Origin: Antedon mediterranea
Lineage: Eukaryota > Echinodermata > Crinoidea > Comatulida > Antedonidae
Direction: 5' to 3'
Length of the DNA stretch: 64,000 bases
Assembly: GCF_964355755.1 (NCBI RefSeq)
Contig: NC_092674.1
Span: 10,855,001-10,919,000, forward strand
A program made the position numbers and the translations under genes. Positions 34,301 to 44,800 of this stretch are shown here, piece after piece; within the stretch, counting starts at the first letter, position 1; each line of letters starts with the position of its first letter. The notes beneath the pieces were generated by a model. The model saw only the letters and a list, made by a program, of their open reading frames with translations, searched no databases and was not told the origin of the DNA.

Positions 34301-36733
34301 GAAGCCGATTTTGAACAGACATTTAAGATTATTTTCCGATCGTCCGATCCTAAAGTAACTTTTATATTACAATTATGTCATTTGATATTCTTATTATTAA
34401 TTTACAAATATGAATTTAAATTGTAGAAGTACAAAATTAATTTATTTTTCAAGTTTAATTTTAATACCTCATGCAGCAAATAGGCATTTTAACAAACTCA
34501 AACTTCTTTACATTTGATATCTTTTTTTTGTTTCTGACAGGACCGTTTGAAGTCAACATTAAGTATCAAGGTAACAACAAGTAATGTTCGTGAACGAGGC
34601 AAGTAAAGGTTTTACATACCATTACCCTTGACCTGTTACAGTAGTTTTTTTGGCCGGAAATTGCGCATTTGTGATTACACTCTATGAGCCATTTTGGTGT
34701 TGCACAACAAGGATAGCCTACTAAGTCCCTAGACTTGTTTCCGGTGGGGTCCTTCTGGTGGTGAATGGACTGGGATCTCCTACCCTTGTTCGAGGAGATG
34801 TACTCCATTCTTTAACGTGCACATGAGCCTTGTTGCACACAGGACCAACAGCTTAATGTCTCAACCGAAAGACAGTATGCTATTTAGACATGTATTCCAA
34901 CCCACCTGTTGGAACACACAAAGAGTGGCGATGAGATTCGAACTGTGGATGTAGACCGAAGGAAACATGGTATTTTACACTGATGGAGCAATGTATACTT
35001 CACATTAAATCACAGATGTGAATCCAATTAATATATGTTAATATTTATTTACATACAGGTGGTTTTCTAGTTGGTTCTCCTGAAAATGTGTCAAGAAGCG
35101 TGATGCTCACTGAAGAAGATTTACAGTATTACGTCCAACAATTTAAAAAGAGTGGTTTTAGGTAAAATATGATTTACACCATTTCTGAACCGAGCAAGGA
35201 AAAGAGTGTTGATGTTTACACCTCTAGTATTTAATGTGTAGTGTTGTGGGTATCAGTGGCTGAATTTCAATGGATATAAAAAGCTAAAAGCTAAATCAAT
35301 GAAACAGCAGAAAGAAATGGCAGAGCTTTCAGGTAAAACTAACCCTTCCTCAGTGCAAGGTAATAAGCTATAAATAAGCAACGCTGATAAATTGGCAACA
35401 AAGATAAAAAGTATTTTGAATACCATTATAATATTCTTATTTTATAGAGGACCTTTAAATTGGTATCGGAATGTTGAAGCTAATTGGAATTGGACCAAAA
35501 AAGCTGCTGGACGAAAGGTACAATATTGTGTAATTTATACAGGTATTTCATTTATAGAAAATATTTATTTGTTTCAACCTTTTGAATTCTGATAATAATA
35601 CACTATTGTCTTTAGATATATGCACCGTCTTTAATGATCACAGCAGGAAAAGATGTTGTGCTGACCCCAGAATCTAGCAGCCATATGGAGAAATGGGTGA
35701 GTATTGCTTTTTTACATAAATTTGTTTTTAAATAAATCATATTAATTGAAGCAAACCCAGATTTCTTTGATATTTTCAATTTGTTATTCTATTCCAGATT
35801 CCAAATTTGACCCGAGGTCATATTGAAGAATGTCAACACTGGACGCAAGTTGAAAGGTACAAAAAATTGTTTTGGAAATTGCCATAAATAAATTGAAATT
35901 TGAATATACATACTGTATACCACCAATGAAAAAAAACGCTTTCCTTGCCCATACCAAATTGATAGTTGAAGACACTATACCTGCAATTTTTTACATTTTC
36001 TTGTCGTACATTTGCATTCTAAGGTTAATGTTGATAAAAAGAGAAAAGCAAAGCACTACCTAAGTAGCTTGCGTCGAATGTTCTTCTCTCGTAAACGTCT
36101 CTGGGTCTAGCTTTGTAGGCCTAGCTGGTAAAGAGCGGTAATATACAATTGTACGCTGCTATAAGCCAACCTAGCTTTGTAGGCTGAATTAATTGTTTTT
36201 CTTAAATTATTATAGAATCGACTTATTTTTTTTTAACTGTTTAAAATTTAAATGTTTAAAAACAGATAAAATTATCGTAATAGGTCCATAATAAACTATT
36301 ATTTTTTTACATAAAATGTAGTGTGTGACCTTAAATTAGGTCTAGTGTCTTTAATAAGTATAACAAAAGAATTAAGGATATACAGATTATACAAGGTAAA
36401 CCTTATCATATAGAGTTGCAGAGTTATAAACACTATATCAAAGAAAAAAGTTGTAAAATATGTATTTCATTGACTGGCCCTATATGCACAAATATAGTAA
36501 AAGACGAACAATACTATATTAGATTATGGTTTTACATTAATATGTTATAACTTGTGGGAGTTGTCTCTCTTCTTAGTGTATATGTTTGTCATAGTTATTT
36601 TCGAAAGTGTTGATAAAGTTACTAAACATGACATTGTTCATGTTTTTTTCACAGGCCTAAAGAAGTGAATGAAATACTGATCAAATGGTTGAATGATGTC
36701 CATAAAGGTGGCAGCAGTCAGTCCAATCTATGA
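25353..36733 (+). CDS. EPHX2: Bifunctional epoxide hydrolase 2 (soluble epoxide hydrolase with N-terminal HAD domain)
   Basis: Seventeen exons: 25353-25462, 26465-26549, 27013-27169, 29769-29962, 30095-30217, 31182-31346, 31894-31972, 32053-32087, 32829-32941, 33397-33511, 34280-34354, 34541-34598, 35059-35161, 35448-35517, 35616-35696, 35798-35856 and 36655-36733. They total 1,701 nt and encode 566 residues (human 555). The N-terminal HAD domain has FDMGGVI, LTNNF, GLSKPDPEIF and FLDDIGQNLKPA. The second motif-I Asp is Gly here, so phosphatase activity is doubtful. The C-terminal alpha/beta hydrolase domain has the HGWPESW oxyanion loop, nucleophile Asp in GHDWGG (about residue 336), ring-opening tyrosines in FDYQMYF and NWYRN, and the acid and base in AGKDVVL and CQHWTQ. 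It opens epoxides (including fatty-acid epoxides) to diols. It ends in SNL, a non-canonical PTS1-like tripeptide. Intron 12 uses a GC donor. Confidence 0.95.
25980..26440 (+). mobile_element. 3'-end remnant of a LINE in EPHX2 intron 1
   Basis: Translation gives a degraded LINE C-terminus: RIWNNFT, then after a frameshift SSFKTKLLNYLN. This is the W..LP...FK..L pattern that ends CR1/Jockey-like RT proteins. It is followed by a 3'UTR and an AATAAATAAATAAAAA tail. Stops and frameshifts show it is decayed. Confidence 0.5.
27830..29220 (+). mobile_element. 5'-truncated L2/CR1/Rex1-like LINE with near-intact RT in EPHX2 intron 3
   Basis: One open frame ends at 29052 and encodes most of an RT: PKDFRPIAITSNLMKCLERL (start of the finger domain), FFDFSSAFNTILPHVLID (domain A), VGAPQGCVISPFLFSFYSSS (domain B), VKYADDTVIS (catalytic YADD), YKYLGTIIDNKLKW and a thumb. 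No endonuclease domain is present. The 3' end is a TTGAATC repeat tail (about 29190-29220), typical of the L2/CR1 group. The open frame suggests a recent insertion. It is in sense with the host gene. Confidence 0.88.
29438..29760. mobile_element. Dispersed repeat (AAAGATGTATTGTCCCCC family), copy in EPHX2 intron 3
   Basis: It shares long stretches with 50862-51140, such as ATCAGACTTTGAATA and TTGGCTGGCAGCCAATTTGA, and more weakly with 58080-58330 and 60050-60330. The same end word occurs inverted at about 57465-57480 and, decayed, near 60300, which suggests inverted termini. It abuts EPHX2 exon 4. Confidence 0.6.
30626..30863. repeat. Inverted repeat with tRNA-like core in EPHX2 intron 5
   Basis: TTAATTGGTCAGATG with CCCTACTCTGACGTA (30626-30660) is repeated inverted at 30827-30863 (TACATCAGAGTAGGG, then CATCTGACCAATTA). 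The interval has ACTCGAACCC and GATTCGAGCCC box B-like words and CTAGATCACTA repeats. This could be a composite of two SINE fragments in opposite orientation. Confidence 0.55.
32286..32565. mobile_element. hAT-like MITE in EPHX2 intron 8
   Basis: The left end AGTGGTGGTGCCAGG and right end CCTGGCGCCACCACTG form terminal inverted repeats. The inner arms GTCGGGGAG and CTCCCCGAC continue the pairing. Both sides are flanked by AGCTGA, a probable partial target duplication. The interior has no coding content. Confidence 0.7.
34690..34960 (-). mobile_element. SINE-like element sharing the tail of the CR1-like LINE
   Basis: The central part (GATGTACTCCATTCTTTAAC, then GTGCACATGAG) aligns to the body of the SINE at 37258-37586. 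On the minus strand its tail, AAGGACCCCACCGGAAACAA then GTC and TATCCTTG, matches the 3'UTR of the LINE at 20290-21750 (AAGGACCTCATTGGAAACAA then GTC and TATCCTTG). It lies in EPHX2 intron 12. Confidence 0.55.
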
Positions 36734-36805
36734 TAGTATGTAGGGGTAATCTAGGCCTACAAAGGGAAATCAATCTATGATAGTATGTAGGGGTAATCTA
36801 GGCTG
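36724..36805 (+). repeat. 47-bp tandem duplication spanning the EPHX2 stop codon
   Basis: CAATCTATGATAGTATGTAG occurs at 36724 and again at 36771, each followed by GGGTAATCTAGG. A third partial copy (TCTAGGCCTACAAAAGGAAA) follows. The EPHX2 TGA at 36731-36733 lies in the first unit. Confidence 0.75.
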
Positions 36806-37257
36806 GTTCCATGACGATTCGGAATCTAGGCCTACAAAAGGAAATCAATTGCTTATTATTGACATGGCTTTGGTTCAAATCATAGCCCAGACCTCTCACT
36901 ACATTAGTTTTATCATGATCCAAAGCAGATCAACTAATATACCTCAATAATATATATGCATATATTTTAAAATGCTAGCAATATACAAAAGTATACATAA
37001 ACAAATTGAGTAAAAAGTATAATAAAATGTTAAAAAATGAGTTCTCTCATAAAAATGTTAAATAAATTTAAATAAATTTAAAATTTAAATAAAATATTTT
37101 TATTAATAATTTGAAATAATAAATGAATATTACCGGTATGACATAATCATGACATGGTAAGTAAAATGACTGGAATAAAATAAAGAGGATGTGATCACCA
37201 GTTTCTGTATTTTTTTACAACTTTTATTATATTCAGCACATGAATGAATATAAATCT

Positions 37258-37586
37258 CTTTTTTTGTTTGTTTGTTTTATCTTTATACTGGGTGGCCTCT
37301 TCAGTCAAAGACTGATCTCCCAGAGGGCCCAGTTGGTGATAATGGCTGTGGCTGTAATGTACTAATACACCGGGGTAACCCCCTACTCGTCTCGAAAGAT
37401 GTACTAGGTTCTTTAAAGTGCACGCGAGCAAGTTGTGTACACTGGACCTACGGTTTATAGTCCTTATCCGAGAAGACTCGTTCTACCACCAGAACCATGG
37501 AGTGAGTGAGCCTCGAACCCCTGCCGATGTTATGGCTACGTGATTACGGTTCCACTGTCTTAACCGCTCGGCCACTCACTCACACC
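37258..37586 (-). mobile_element. tRNA-Ser/Leu-derived SINE, copy B (full-length)
   Basis: On the minus strand it starts with a class II tRNA-like head, box A TGGCCGAGCGGTTAAG and box B GGGGTTCGAGGC, separated by a long variable-arm-like stretch. A body follows, then an A-rich AAACAAACAAACAAAAAAA end at about 37260. Near-identity to copy A (168-453) suggests recent activity. It lies downstream of EPHX2. Confidence 0.85.
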
Positions 37587-38254
37587 GAGTGAAAAAACTA
37601 ATGCACTAATGATAAACATAAATTTTTGAATGTTTAAGAGTAAAAAATAGAGTAAAACATCATCAATAGTTATGTAGTGATTATTTTGGCATGATTAATA
37701 CATGGGTCATTGGTGAAGAGGGAGCAAGTGGCCATATTCGCTACTAGGCGTAAATGACTTAAAACTCTCAGCGAGTGAAAGTGAATACCATATATGAAAA
37801 ATCTTCAAGGTTTTACATTTCTATTTACAGTATTATAAACTATACATTTTATATTTCTATAACACGTCATGTGTTTATATCGTTATCCCGGTAACAATTT
37901 TATTCTTTCGATTTATATTTACATGAATGGGTTCATGTGAAATTCCTATCTTCAAACATTAAGAAAAAGCTGTGTAGCAACACAACAAAATAGGACGGCA
38001 CCCAAAGCACAAACACTAACATTGTAGGGTTATTGCAAATGTTTGAAAATGAAGAACGGCAGAACTTACCTTCTCTCCTCTCTCCACAATCAATATTAAT
38101 GCTTTTTGGAATAACTTAAACCTTAACATTTTTACCCTCAGCCTCTAAAATGTACAAATATGTACTTGTTGATGGATGATGAGATTCCTGTTCCTAGCGA
38201 TTGTCGTGAAGTGTATAAAACACTGGGTTAAATATTATTATGCTTGCGTTGTGT

Positions 38255-38455
38255 AGCAGTGGGAACCAAGCTTAACTTTGTACCTACTACACTGTTAAGC
38301 TTGGTTGCCACTGGAGAAACAAATGACAAGCGACTTTTCGAATAATCCATCGCCTGAGATTTGTCAAATCACTTTGCATTACATCCTAGTGGGAACCAAG
38401 CTCTACGTTGCGTTATGTCCTTGCGCTGTGTCTCTAGTGGGAACCAAGCTTTACA
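38255..38455. repeat. AGTGGGAACCAAGCTT repeat cluster with hairpin
   Basis: CAGTGGGAACCAAGCTTAAC at 38259 pairs with the inverse GTTAAGCTTGGTTGCCACTG at about 38294. Two more direct copies (AGTGGGAACCAAGCT) lie at about 38389 and 38439. It looks like a MITE terminus that has been repeated. Confidence 0.6.
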
Positions 38456-39819
38456 CCGCAATATGCATTGAGCATTCAAGAGAACTGTTGTCCTAAATAA
38501 AAGCAAGGCAATCTAGTAACAGTCGAATAAAGATGGGATCCAGTTAGCTGGTGTGATAAGTTTAACTGAACCCTAATGCAAATAAGTTGGTCACTTATTA
38601 ATGTCGACTTAATGGGTAATTAAGTCAATAAGTTAATTAATTAAGTTAATAAACTATGTCTCTCGCACAATCATTGAGATACTATCATTTCACGATTGAA
38701 GGCGATGGAATTCTTCGGGAGTACGATTTTGCAATATTGTTGAAATTCTTAAAATGCCTCTACAAGGATTTTATATTGACTTGTAAAAAATTGTTTTATA
38801 TATCTATATATATATATATATGTTTCATATTCAGAGTTCCTCAATATGTTTTAAACAGACTTGATAAATGGATGGAGAAATTACTCATTTGTCAAAGTTT
38901 TAATTCATTAAAAAATGTACATCTAGGTATTCTTTACACAGGGAGAATTGAATAGGAGATATAACTTATTCATAATCATAGCATTTGTTGTTGAGTTGAA
39001 AAATATGCTTTATACTTGGAGCAGAAAGCAAGTAAATAGTAAAACACATACATTTCTTAAGATTGAATTTAAAATTTGAAAAAGTTCATGTATCTATCGA
39101 TAGTTTTATTGATACAGTATATAATAATAAGTAGGAAATATCACATATTTGTGTACCTCGCTCTGTACATCAATTTCACATTTTCCTTAAACATCATAAT
39201 TTTATTTACTATTTGATTTGGACATGATTTCCCATCTACAATTACTAAAGCAAAAGAACAGAAGAAACAATGCACGTGACATGACTACAACGATTATTTT
39301 GCAGGGGATTTGATTTAAGATTAGCTCCCTTGTTTTACAGCGATCACAGTGTTAACATCCTAGAACATTTAGAACAAAATATAAGATAGAAATAATCCCC
39401 ACAACAGAAATTACCTCTTTGCATCGTGAAAATGTCTATATAAGTCTACAATCATTTTCAACATCATATGTCACTGTATCTGTCATTTATTTATCCTACC
39501 TATACAAACTGATATATTATTTTGAAAAGTATCCTTAGCTACAAAATTCCAATACCATTTTTTTCAGACAAGTTAAAATATTACAATATTCCTTATTTCT
39601 TTGAAAGCTTGTCATACGTCTGTCAATACATCATAAGGAATGACAATGGAAATATAAAATAAAATATCAATAATAAAACTTACAATCTCTTCTCAAAATT
39701 TTTTTTGTACTTTTTTGTTCTGAAAAAGAGATGTTTTTTCAGATAGTAATACAAAGTTATTTTCAACTCTCTGTTCAATATTAACAATAATACAAGTCCA
39801 TTTTTAATATATTACGCTT

Positions 39820-41856
39820 CTATAACCGGTCAACCAGTTGCGTTAATTGGTCCTGAGCTGACATTGCCCCTAAATCTTGATCTCCCTGTTGGCCTAACGT
39901 TGGGTTTGCAGCAGGACTTTGTAACTGATTCATGCCCGCAGCTTGTGCTATCATGCTCTGGTCAGTTTGCATGGCATCGGGGCCAACACCGCCAGGGTGT
40001 GGTGAATGTGTTTGTGATGCGGGGTGGGGAGATTGCTGTGCAGAATGCGTCCTTGGCGAAGGCACCGGTTGAGATTGCGGCCTCGGTGGAGGATTCGGAG
40101 ACCGCACCTGCCCCAGTGAATTCGCTGCGGTGGCCATTGTTTGGGGCGACCTGACTTGTTGCATAACTTGTTGGGGCGATCGACCCCCTATCATTGGTTG
40201 TTGATTTGGCACCATACCCTTTGTCTGATTTTGCATTTGCTGATTTTGTATCATTTGGATATGAAGATTATTGGTACCTTGCATGTTAACATTGTTACTT
40301 TGTTGCTGCTGCTGCTGCTGTTGTTGCTGTTGGTGCTGTAACTGTTGCTGCAACATGAGCAGTTGCTGCTGCTGTTGGTTGCGTCTTTGTTGCAGCTGTG
40401 CTTGGTTAAATTGATTCATTTGATTGCTTTGTTGAGCCTGCATCTGTTGTGCTTGCATTTGTTGCATCTGAGGTTGCATCTGTGGCTGCTGCATCTGCTG
40501 TGCCTGAATCTGGTTCTGTTGAGTTAACCTAGCCTGCAACAACCTCTGCTGCTGCTGTTGTCGCAACCACTGTTGTTGCCTCTGCTGCTGTTGCTGCTGC
40601 TGTTGTTGCTGCTGTTGCACTTGTTGCTGTTGTACTTGTTGTGGGAATTGTTGTTGACCTGGTTGTTGCTGTGGCATGTTTTGTTGTTGCTGTTGTTGCT
40701 GTTGTTGATTTTGCTGAGACCTCTTTATAAAAGCTGCCATAAGCAATGGATTGGATTTCAGGAGGGTCATCACTTGTTTTTGTTGTTGAGGTGATGAAGG
40801 TGATTTTAAAGTTTGAAGAAGTTGCTGCAAAAGTTGCGGTGAAAAACCGGGTCGTTGTTGAATACCAGCCCCTGGCATGTTAGGCTGCATTGCACCTCCT
40901 AGACGTACATTTGGCGAATTCTGAATAGCTTGCATGGTCTGCATACCAGCCATGTTTGGATTAGGCATGTGTTGTTGCCAGTCCATTTGCATCATTGGAT
41001 TCGGTGCAGCTTGGTTCTTCATTGCAAGCTGTTGCTGCATGGTAAACTGCATTGGTTGTTGCGGTTGCTGCTGCTGCTGTTGAGGAGGTGGTTGTTGTTG
41101 TGGAGTAGTCATCTGCGACATGTGACCACCAAGTTGATTTTGCATCGGTTTCCCTGTCGACCTCATTGCGTTGGGAAATCGCATAGAACCTCTAGCTGCT
41201 GCTTCCTGTACTTCGTGAGCAGCCCTGATTGCACCAACTGGCGGAACCAGTTGGGGTTTCATACCAGGCTGCGGAGTCATGCTTGAGTGTTGCGATTGTT
41301 CTTGGTGAGTAATTGCAGGCGTTGGTTTTGATGCCACCTCTTGGCTGGATTGCATGCCACCTGGCGATGGTTTCGGAACCTGTGGTTGGCTAGACACTCC
41401 AGCAGGGGCAGTTTGTTGCTGCATAGCAGCCATACGACGGCGCAACATTTGCGCTTGCTCAAGTCTCTGTTGCAACTGTTGCTGCCGTAATTTGTGCTTA
41501 ATATTCACACAGAATGGCACAGGGCATTTCTGCTCAGAACAATGTTTTGCATGGTAACAACACAGCGCAATAAGCTGTTTGCATATCGGACAGCCTCCAT
41601 TCGTTTTCCTTTTGCAGCTTTTTGTATGTTGCACAACTCGCTTCATTTTCTGGCAACTTGCCATTCGACAATTAGCGTCGCGACACTGGCAAGCATGAAC
41701 CAATGATTGGATACATCGACGAATAGACTCTTTTCGTGCATCCTGTGGGTTTCGCATACCACCTTTTCCTCCATCCACATCAATTTCAAGACCCCATTTC
41801 TCCATTTTGTGTTCATGTCCAAGTCTTTGGTAACAAGGTACACACAGATCATAATC
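39820..41856 (-). CDS. CREBBP: CBP/p300 last exon: end of ZZ, TAZ2, NCBD, poly-Gln tail
   Basis: This single 2,037-nt exon encodes 678 residues. It opens with [18 protein letters not shown], completing the ZZ zinc finger. TAZ2 follows at about 41740-41420 ([57 protein letters not shown]) with its Cys/His zinc ligands. The NCBD, the IRF3/ACTR-binding helices, is at about 40870-40725 ([20 protein letters not shown], then [14 protein letters not shown]). Long CAG/CAA-encoded Gln tracts at 40715-40660, 40640-40540 and 40330-40290 follow. CAA interruptions should slow repeat expansion. The stop is at 39820-39822. Confidence 0.95.
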   Translation of the reverse strand, partial: DYDLCVPCYQRLGHEHKMEKWGLEIDVDGGKGGMRNPQDARKESIRRCIQSLVHACQCRDANCRMASCQKMKRVVQHTKSCKRKTNGGCPICKQLIALCCYHAKHCSEQKCPVPFCVNIKHKLRQQQLQQRLEQAQMLRRRMAAMQQQTAPAGVSSQPQVPKPSPGGMQSSQEVASKPTPAITHQEQSQHSSMTPQPGMKPQLVPPVGAIRAAHEVQEAAARGSMRFPNAMRSTGKPMQNQLGGHMSQMTTPQQQPPPQQQQQQPQQPMQFTMQQQLAMKNQAAPNPMMQMDWQQHMPNPNMAGMQTMQAIQNSPNVRLGGAMQPNMPGAGIQQRPGFSPQLLQQLLQTLKSPSSPQQQKQVMTLLKSNPLLMAAFIKRSQQNQQQQQQQQQNMPQQQPGQQQFPQQVQQQQVQQQQQQQQQQQQRQQQWLRQQQQQRLLQARLTQQNQIQAQQMQQPQMQPQMQQMQAQQMQAQQSNQMNQFNQAQLQQRRNQQQQQLLMLQQQLQHQQQQQQQQQQQSNNVNMQGTNNLHIQMIQNQQMQNQTKGMVPNQQPMIGGRSPQQVMQQVRSPQTMATAANSLGQVRSPNPPPRPQSQPVPSPRTHSAQQSPHPASQTHSPHPGGVGPDAMQTDQSMIAQAAGMNQLQSPAANPTLGQQGDQDLGAMSAQDQLTQLVDRL

Positions 41857-44800
41857 CTGTAAAAGAAATATAGTGTTTTAAGTACGCACTACTGGCAATA
41901 TTGATGAAAGAAATCCTATTCAAAAAACGTCAATCAATACATTTTTTTTTCTTGCCAAAAACTTCAACCTGACATGACAATTGGAAAGGAAAAGAGAAGA
42001 GCACCAGACCAAAGGGAAACGAGATAGGAATCATATATTTAGACGAAACATCTGTAATATACATTAATATCATACAGTAACCTCTATGTTTGGACATAAG
42101 GGAAATCTCTATTACTGGGACACCCCAATTCAGGAGACATCTCTATTACTGGGACACCCCAATTCAGGAGACATCTCTATTACTGGGACACCCCAATTCA
42201 GGAGACATCTCTATTACTGGGACACCCCAATTCAGGAGACATCTCTATTACTGGGAATAGAGGACAGGGGACATCGTTATTAAGGGGACACCCCTATTTG
42301 GGAGAAATATATATTAGGGGACATCTCTATTCAGGGACATCACTATTCAGAGGACATAACGATTCAGGGGGCATCTCTATTCAGGTACATCACTATTCAG
42401 AGGACATAACGATTCAGGGGGCATCTCTATTAAGAGGACACTTTCCTGTGAAATGAACATGGGGATATATATATATTTCAAAAGGTGTCTAATATATATT
42501 GTATACCCATTTTAAAAAGAAATTCCATAAAACAAAAATACTACTCACATCACAAACCAGACAATGATATCTTGTTTCCACATGATTTCTACAATCATTA
42601 CAGGTATATACAAACTTCTCTTGTCCTTGATTGTGTAGCTCTACGAGCATCACCATTGTTGAGTTTTTAGCTCTCCGTAACGATGAGAATTCAAGGTGCT
42701 TTTCCCTAGCTAACGTTAAGAAAGCATCACGCCCGTCCATCAAATCACAACTAATAAAGCTATCTGGATCTTGTATAGGCTCAGTGTTCTGGCAGGGATT
42801 ATCACAGAGACGAATCACAAAGAAAACCTGCAGATTAAACATTTAGAAGGTAATGTTTGTGTTTTAAATATCCAGACCATATGTATTTAGTTAGTAACAG
42901 CGAGCTACACAGTGCTCTGATAGGTTATTAGTTAATTACCCTTCAACTCTCATATAAAAAACATCATACCCGCAAGTTCATCACATACTTCCAACTGAAA
43001 TCGTTGGCAATGTTTCAAATTTACTATCGTAAACACGTTATTAAAGGAAATGATGATAATATGTACATCCGTAGATACATAAGTAACTGCAAGGTTACAA
43101 ACTTAAAAATTATCTTTATTTTTGTAAATGGTAGTGTTCACAACATTCTGTTATTCGTTCAGTATGACTCAAGATAAATAGCAACGACAAAATAATTCTA
43201 CTGCAGTTCCTTTAATGACTGCCGATGTATTTAATTGTAAGCCAAAAACAGATGTTTAATATATTGATGCTACTGCAATACCCTTTTGAGCATACACTAC
43301 CCATGATTTTTGGTTTATTTATGGACCACATCAAAATGATTCTACTGCAGTAAACACATTATTTTACTGCAACAATGTATGAATTTAGTTTGTTTTAATC
43401 ATGTTTATGAGGGAGTCATTAAACAGTATTTATGGACCACATCAAAATGATTCTACTGCAGTAAATACATTATTTTACTGCAACAATGTATGAATATGGT
43501 TTGTTTCAATCATGTTTATGAGGGAGTCATTAAACAGTATACAGTAGTAGTTACTGCAGTAGTGTAATTGTGAATTGAATCCAAAATGTGTATTTATTAA
43601 TGACTCATTTTGACAAACCTATTTTTTATTTTAAATATAATGATTTTGTTTTATTATAAATTATATGATTATACTATATTCAATTGTATGTTTATATATA
43701 GAACTCACACTTGTATCCAGTGGCCGTATTCACCAATCTCACTTAGGGAAATCCTTAGGATTTAAGGGAAATATCTCACTTAAGTTTGATTGGTGAATAC
43801 GGCCACTGGACTTTATAATACAAAATATTTGTACAGAAATATATTTTATTGATGTGTATTGTATTTGATGAATAAAGATATTGATTGATTGACTCTGTCT
43901 ACACTATCAAGGTTTATGTGACAAAAAAATGTGATGTGCCCATATATGGACATATTTTTAAAATTTTTATACAACTTCTCACTAAATCTGTTAGTGAAGG
44001 ATCTTGACCAACAGGAGATAAACGTATCACACTTTTTTTTGTCGTCAAACTAGCTTGATAGTGTAGACCAGGCTTAAGACTCAAACTCACCTCTTTATGC
44101 TTTTCCATAGTAGTGAAGAGTTTCTGAGACAGGTCGCTTCCCTGGTTAGGAAAATTGCTCTTTTTGTTGTTCTTGGTCCTAGGATTGTTTTTGTTCTTCT
44201 TGGCTTTCTTCTGGTTCTTTTGATTCTTCTGGTTCTTCTTGTTCCCCGTTTGACTCTGCAATAATGACAACTTACAAATATATATTTCCAAATTATAGTA
44301 GTGAACTAAATTTAAACACATAAGACATAATCAAATAGCAGGGCACTCAAGAACACAAGAATACATTATAGAGATATTATGATTTGTTGTTTGTGGGTGT
44401 AGCAGTGTCTGGCTGGTCAATGGAAAGGGCTTCAAACAGCTATCTCATTGCTAGCTACCATATTGTAAGTGCTTCATAAGTTGTGATAAAGCTTTCATTG
44501 GGCTTCAAAATTCCATCTTATTGGCTTATCGTGGCTTACCATATTTAAAGAGATTGTTTCATGGGTTGGATATATTTTAAACTTTGATCGGCTTCAAACT
44601 GCTGTCTCATTGGCTGATCTACAGCATGGGTTGGATGCATTTAAGCTATCAAACCTTTGACCTTTACAGGAATTGGGGAATAAAGATCATTTTTACCTCA
44701 TCAACGGCCGCACTGGCAGCTGCTGCAGCCTCCGCTGCCTTCTGCCGTTCCTCCTCTTCTTGATCCAGCTCTTTGATGCTCTCTTCAAGGACATTTGGCC

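Larger units (their letters stand above)
36734..39819. other. Convergent intergenic region between EPHX2 and CBP/p300
   Basis: AATAAA motifs at about 37049-37095 and 37178 can end EPHX2. The part from about 39100 to 39819 is probably CBP 3'UTR (minus). It contains SINE copy B and the AGTGGGAACCAAGC repeat cluster. No other gene was recognised. Confidence 0.5.

Noticed and set aside
34571-34576. GT donor (AAG|GTAACA) for EPHX2 exon 12
   Set aside because: Joining it to the acceptor at 35058 gives an immediate TAG; the GC donor at 34599 keeps frame and conserved sequence.
38656-38955. 99-codon plus-strand frame
   Set aside because: It is AT-rich and low complexity (Ile/Tyr runs from a TA repeat) with no recognisable domain.
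39864-41557. Several Leu-rich plus-strand open frames
   Set aside because: They are antisense shadows of the CAG/CAA (Gln) tracts and TAZ2 in the CBP last exon; Leu runs come from CTG/TTG complements.
42086-42283. Frame encoding repeated [13 protein letters not shown]
   Set aside because: It is a product of the 34-bp tandem array, not a gene.
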